Assembly: GCA_018663815.1 (NCBI GenBank)
Contig: JABJPQ010000147.1
Coordinates: 1-5,984, forward strand
Origin: Halobacteriovoraceae bacterium
GTDB lineage: Bacteria; Bdellovibrionota; Bacteriovoracia; Bacteriovoracales; Bacteriovoracaceae
DNA length: 5,984 nucleotides
Direction: 5' to 3'
A program made the position numbers and the translations under genes. Under the pieces are notes generated by a model. The model did no database searches. It was not told the origin of the DNA and was given only the letters and a program-made list of their open reading frames with translations. Shown in pieces: positions 5,272 through 5,984 of the stretch (its first letter is position 1; each line of letters starts with the position of its first letter).

Positions 5272-5984
5272 CTATCTAACTTTGGATTTAAAAAAGTTTA
5301 AAAACTTAATCAATGAATTTTTACCAACATAAAAACTATCTCTAAAATTATCTGGATAAATACTTAGGCGTAAATTATCAAATCCCATACTATCACCTGA
5401 TTTAAAGTAAAATTTATTTTTACCTAGTCGCTGCACTCCGGGAGTGTCATTAATAGCAAAACAAAAAGTATCAATAATACATCCTTCAATTAAAAGAGGA
5501 TCTCGTTGATCAAGACTATTTATACTACTAAGAGCAATATTTGTAGGAGACGAGGGAGGTAGATGAACATCGTTTTTAATACTTTTACCAGGAAAGTTTA
5601 ATGCAAAGTCACAAATAGCATCTTTACCGGCCACTATTTCGACATAAACAGAAACTGAACCACAGGCAAAGTCACTTTCACTACTCTCAAGACAGCTTCC
5701 GTCTGGCTCTAAAAATGAAAAATCTCTTGAGCGATTCATTTCATTCGAAGCAAGAGACAGCGTCGCATTCATAACATGCTCATTAACATGGCCATCAATC
5801 TCGGAAAAAGAAATTATTTTATATTCACAGGAGTCTGGATCTATTTCAGCAGGTACTTCTTCAACTGTATAAGATAATAACTCTGAGTTTCCACCTTCAT
5901 CACTAAACCTAATGAGAACATTACTCGCAGCTAAAGATTTAAAATAATAGTAATTATTAACTTCCTTTACAAAAGAAGCTTGTC
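5272..5984 (-). CDS. 3' part of a cysteine-containing, probably exported protein (runs off right edge)
   Basis: The frame is open from the window edge to the TAG at 5272-5274, giving 236 visible residues. The methionine at 5772 is internal: the 70 codons before it contain no stop and keep the same protein character. I do not recognise the family. The visible part alternates short beta-like strands with polar turns (for example SNVLIRFSDEGGNSELLSYTV and VSVYVEIVAG). It is rich in Ser, Asp and Asn and has six scattered cysteines, a composition usual for secreted or surface beta-sandwich proteins with disulfides. No repeat, enzyme motif or membrane segment is visible, and the signal peptide, if any, lies outside. 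The C-terminus is Lys/Phe-rich (IKFLNFFKSKVR) with no LPXTG or obvious sorting signal. It is co-directional with the ClpB-type gene but 131 bases upstream of it, and that gene has its own promoter, so they are probably separate units. Confidence 0.7.
   Translation of the reverse strand, partial: QASFVKEVNNYYYFKSLAASNVLIRFSDEGGNSELLSYTVEEVPAEIDPDSCEYKIISFSEIDGHVNEHVMNATLSLASNEMNRSRDFSFLEPDGSCLESSESDFACGSVSVYVEIVAGKDAICDFALNFPGKSIKNDVHLPPSSPTNIALSSINSLDQRDPLLIEGCIIDTFCFAINDTPGVQRLGKNKFYFKSGDSMGFDNLRLSIYPDNFRDSFYVGKNSLIKFLNFFKSKVR

Noticed and set aside
5770..5772. ATG 5772 as the true start of the right-hand minus gene
   Set aside because: The same frame stays open through all 70 codons up to the window edge with similar protein character and no good ribosome binding site at 5772.

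Overview
This is an AT-rich stretch of a bacterial chromosome. It holds two complete minus- or plus-strand core genes of recognised family (pgsA, serB), one ClpB-type chaperone gene, one leucine-rich-repeat gene, and a truncated gene at each edge. The style of the sequence suggests a Bdellovibrionota/Bacteriovorax-like bacterium: low GC, long A/T runs, and a PilZ-type protein with a start typical of that group. This assignment is from memory of the families, with no rRNA or database match behind it, so it is tentative. I see no tRNA, rRNA, insertion sequence, CRISPR array or phage gene.

Layout. Positions 1-193 (minus) are the first 64 codons of a PilZ-domain protein running off the left edge. 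A divergent intergenic region (194-303) separates it from a plus-strand cluster: pgsA (304-957, phosphatidylglycerophosphate synthase), serB (954-2138, phosphoserine phosphatase with two ACT-like domains) and a cytoplasmic leucine-rich-repeat protein (2141-2764). The first two overlap in ATGA and the next pair is 2 bases apart, so the three are almost certainly one operon. It meets a minus-strand gene tail to tail, only 12 bases apart: a 787-residue ClpB-type AAA+ chaperone (5140-2777). That gene has its own good ribosome binding site and a promoter-like sequence resembling the heat-shock sigma type. Upstream of it, on the same strand, is the 3' part of a cysteine-containing, probably exported protein that reads open past the right edge (5984-5272).

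How the genes relate. pgsA and serB feed membrane-lipid and serine metabolism, which meet at CDP-diacylglycerol chemistry (PG from glycerol-3-phosphate, PS from serine); joint regulation is an inference from gene order. The LRR protein has no evident signal peptide and probably works as a protein-binding scaffold in the cytoplasm; its partner is unknown. The chaperone has every ATPase and pore residue of ClpB. It has nevertheless lost about 22 residues between sensor 1 and the arginine finger of its second ATPase ring, and the usual Asn beside that finger is Gly.

The window looks mostly like ordinary core genome. I found no convincing new multi-gene system. The best leads are the unusual ClpB paralogue, its heat-shock-like promoter, the serB-linked LRR protein, and a possibly leaderless pgsA message.
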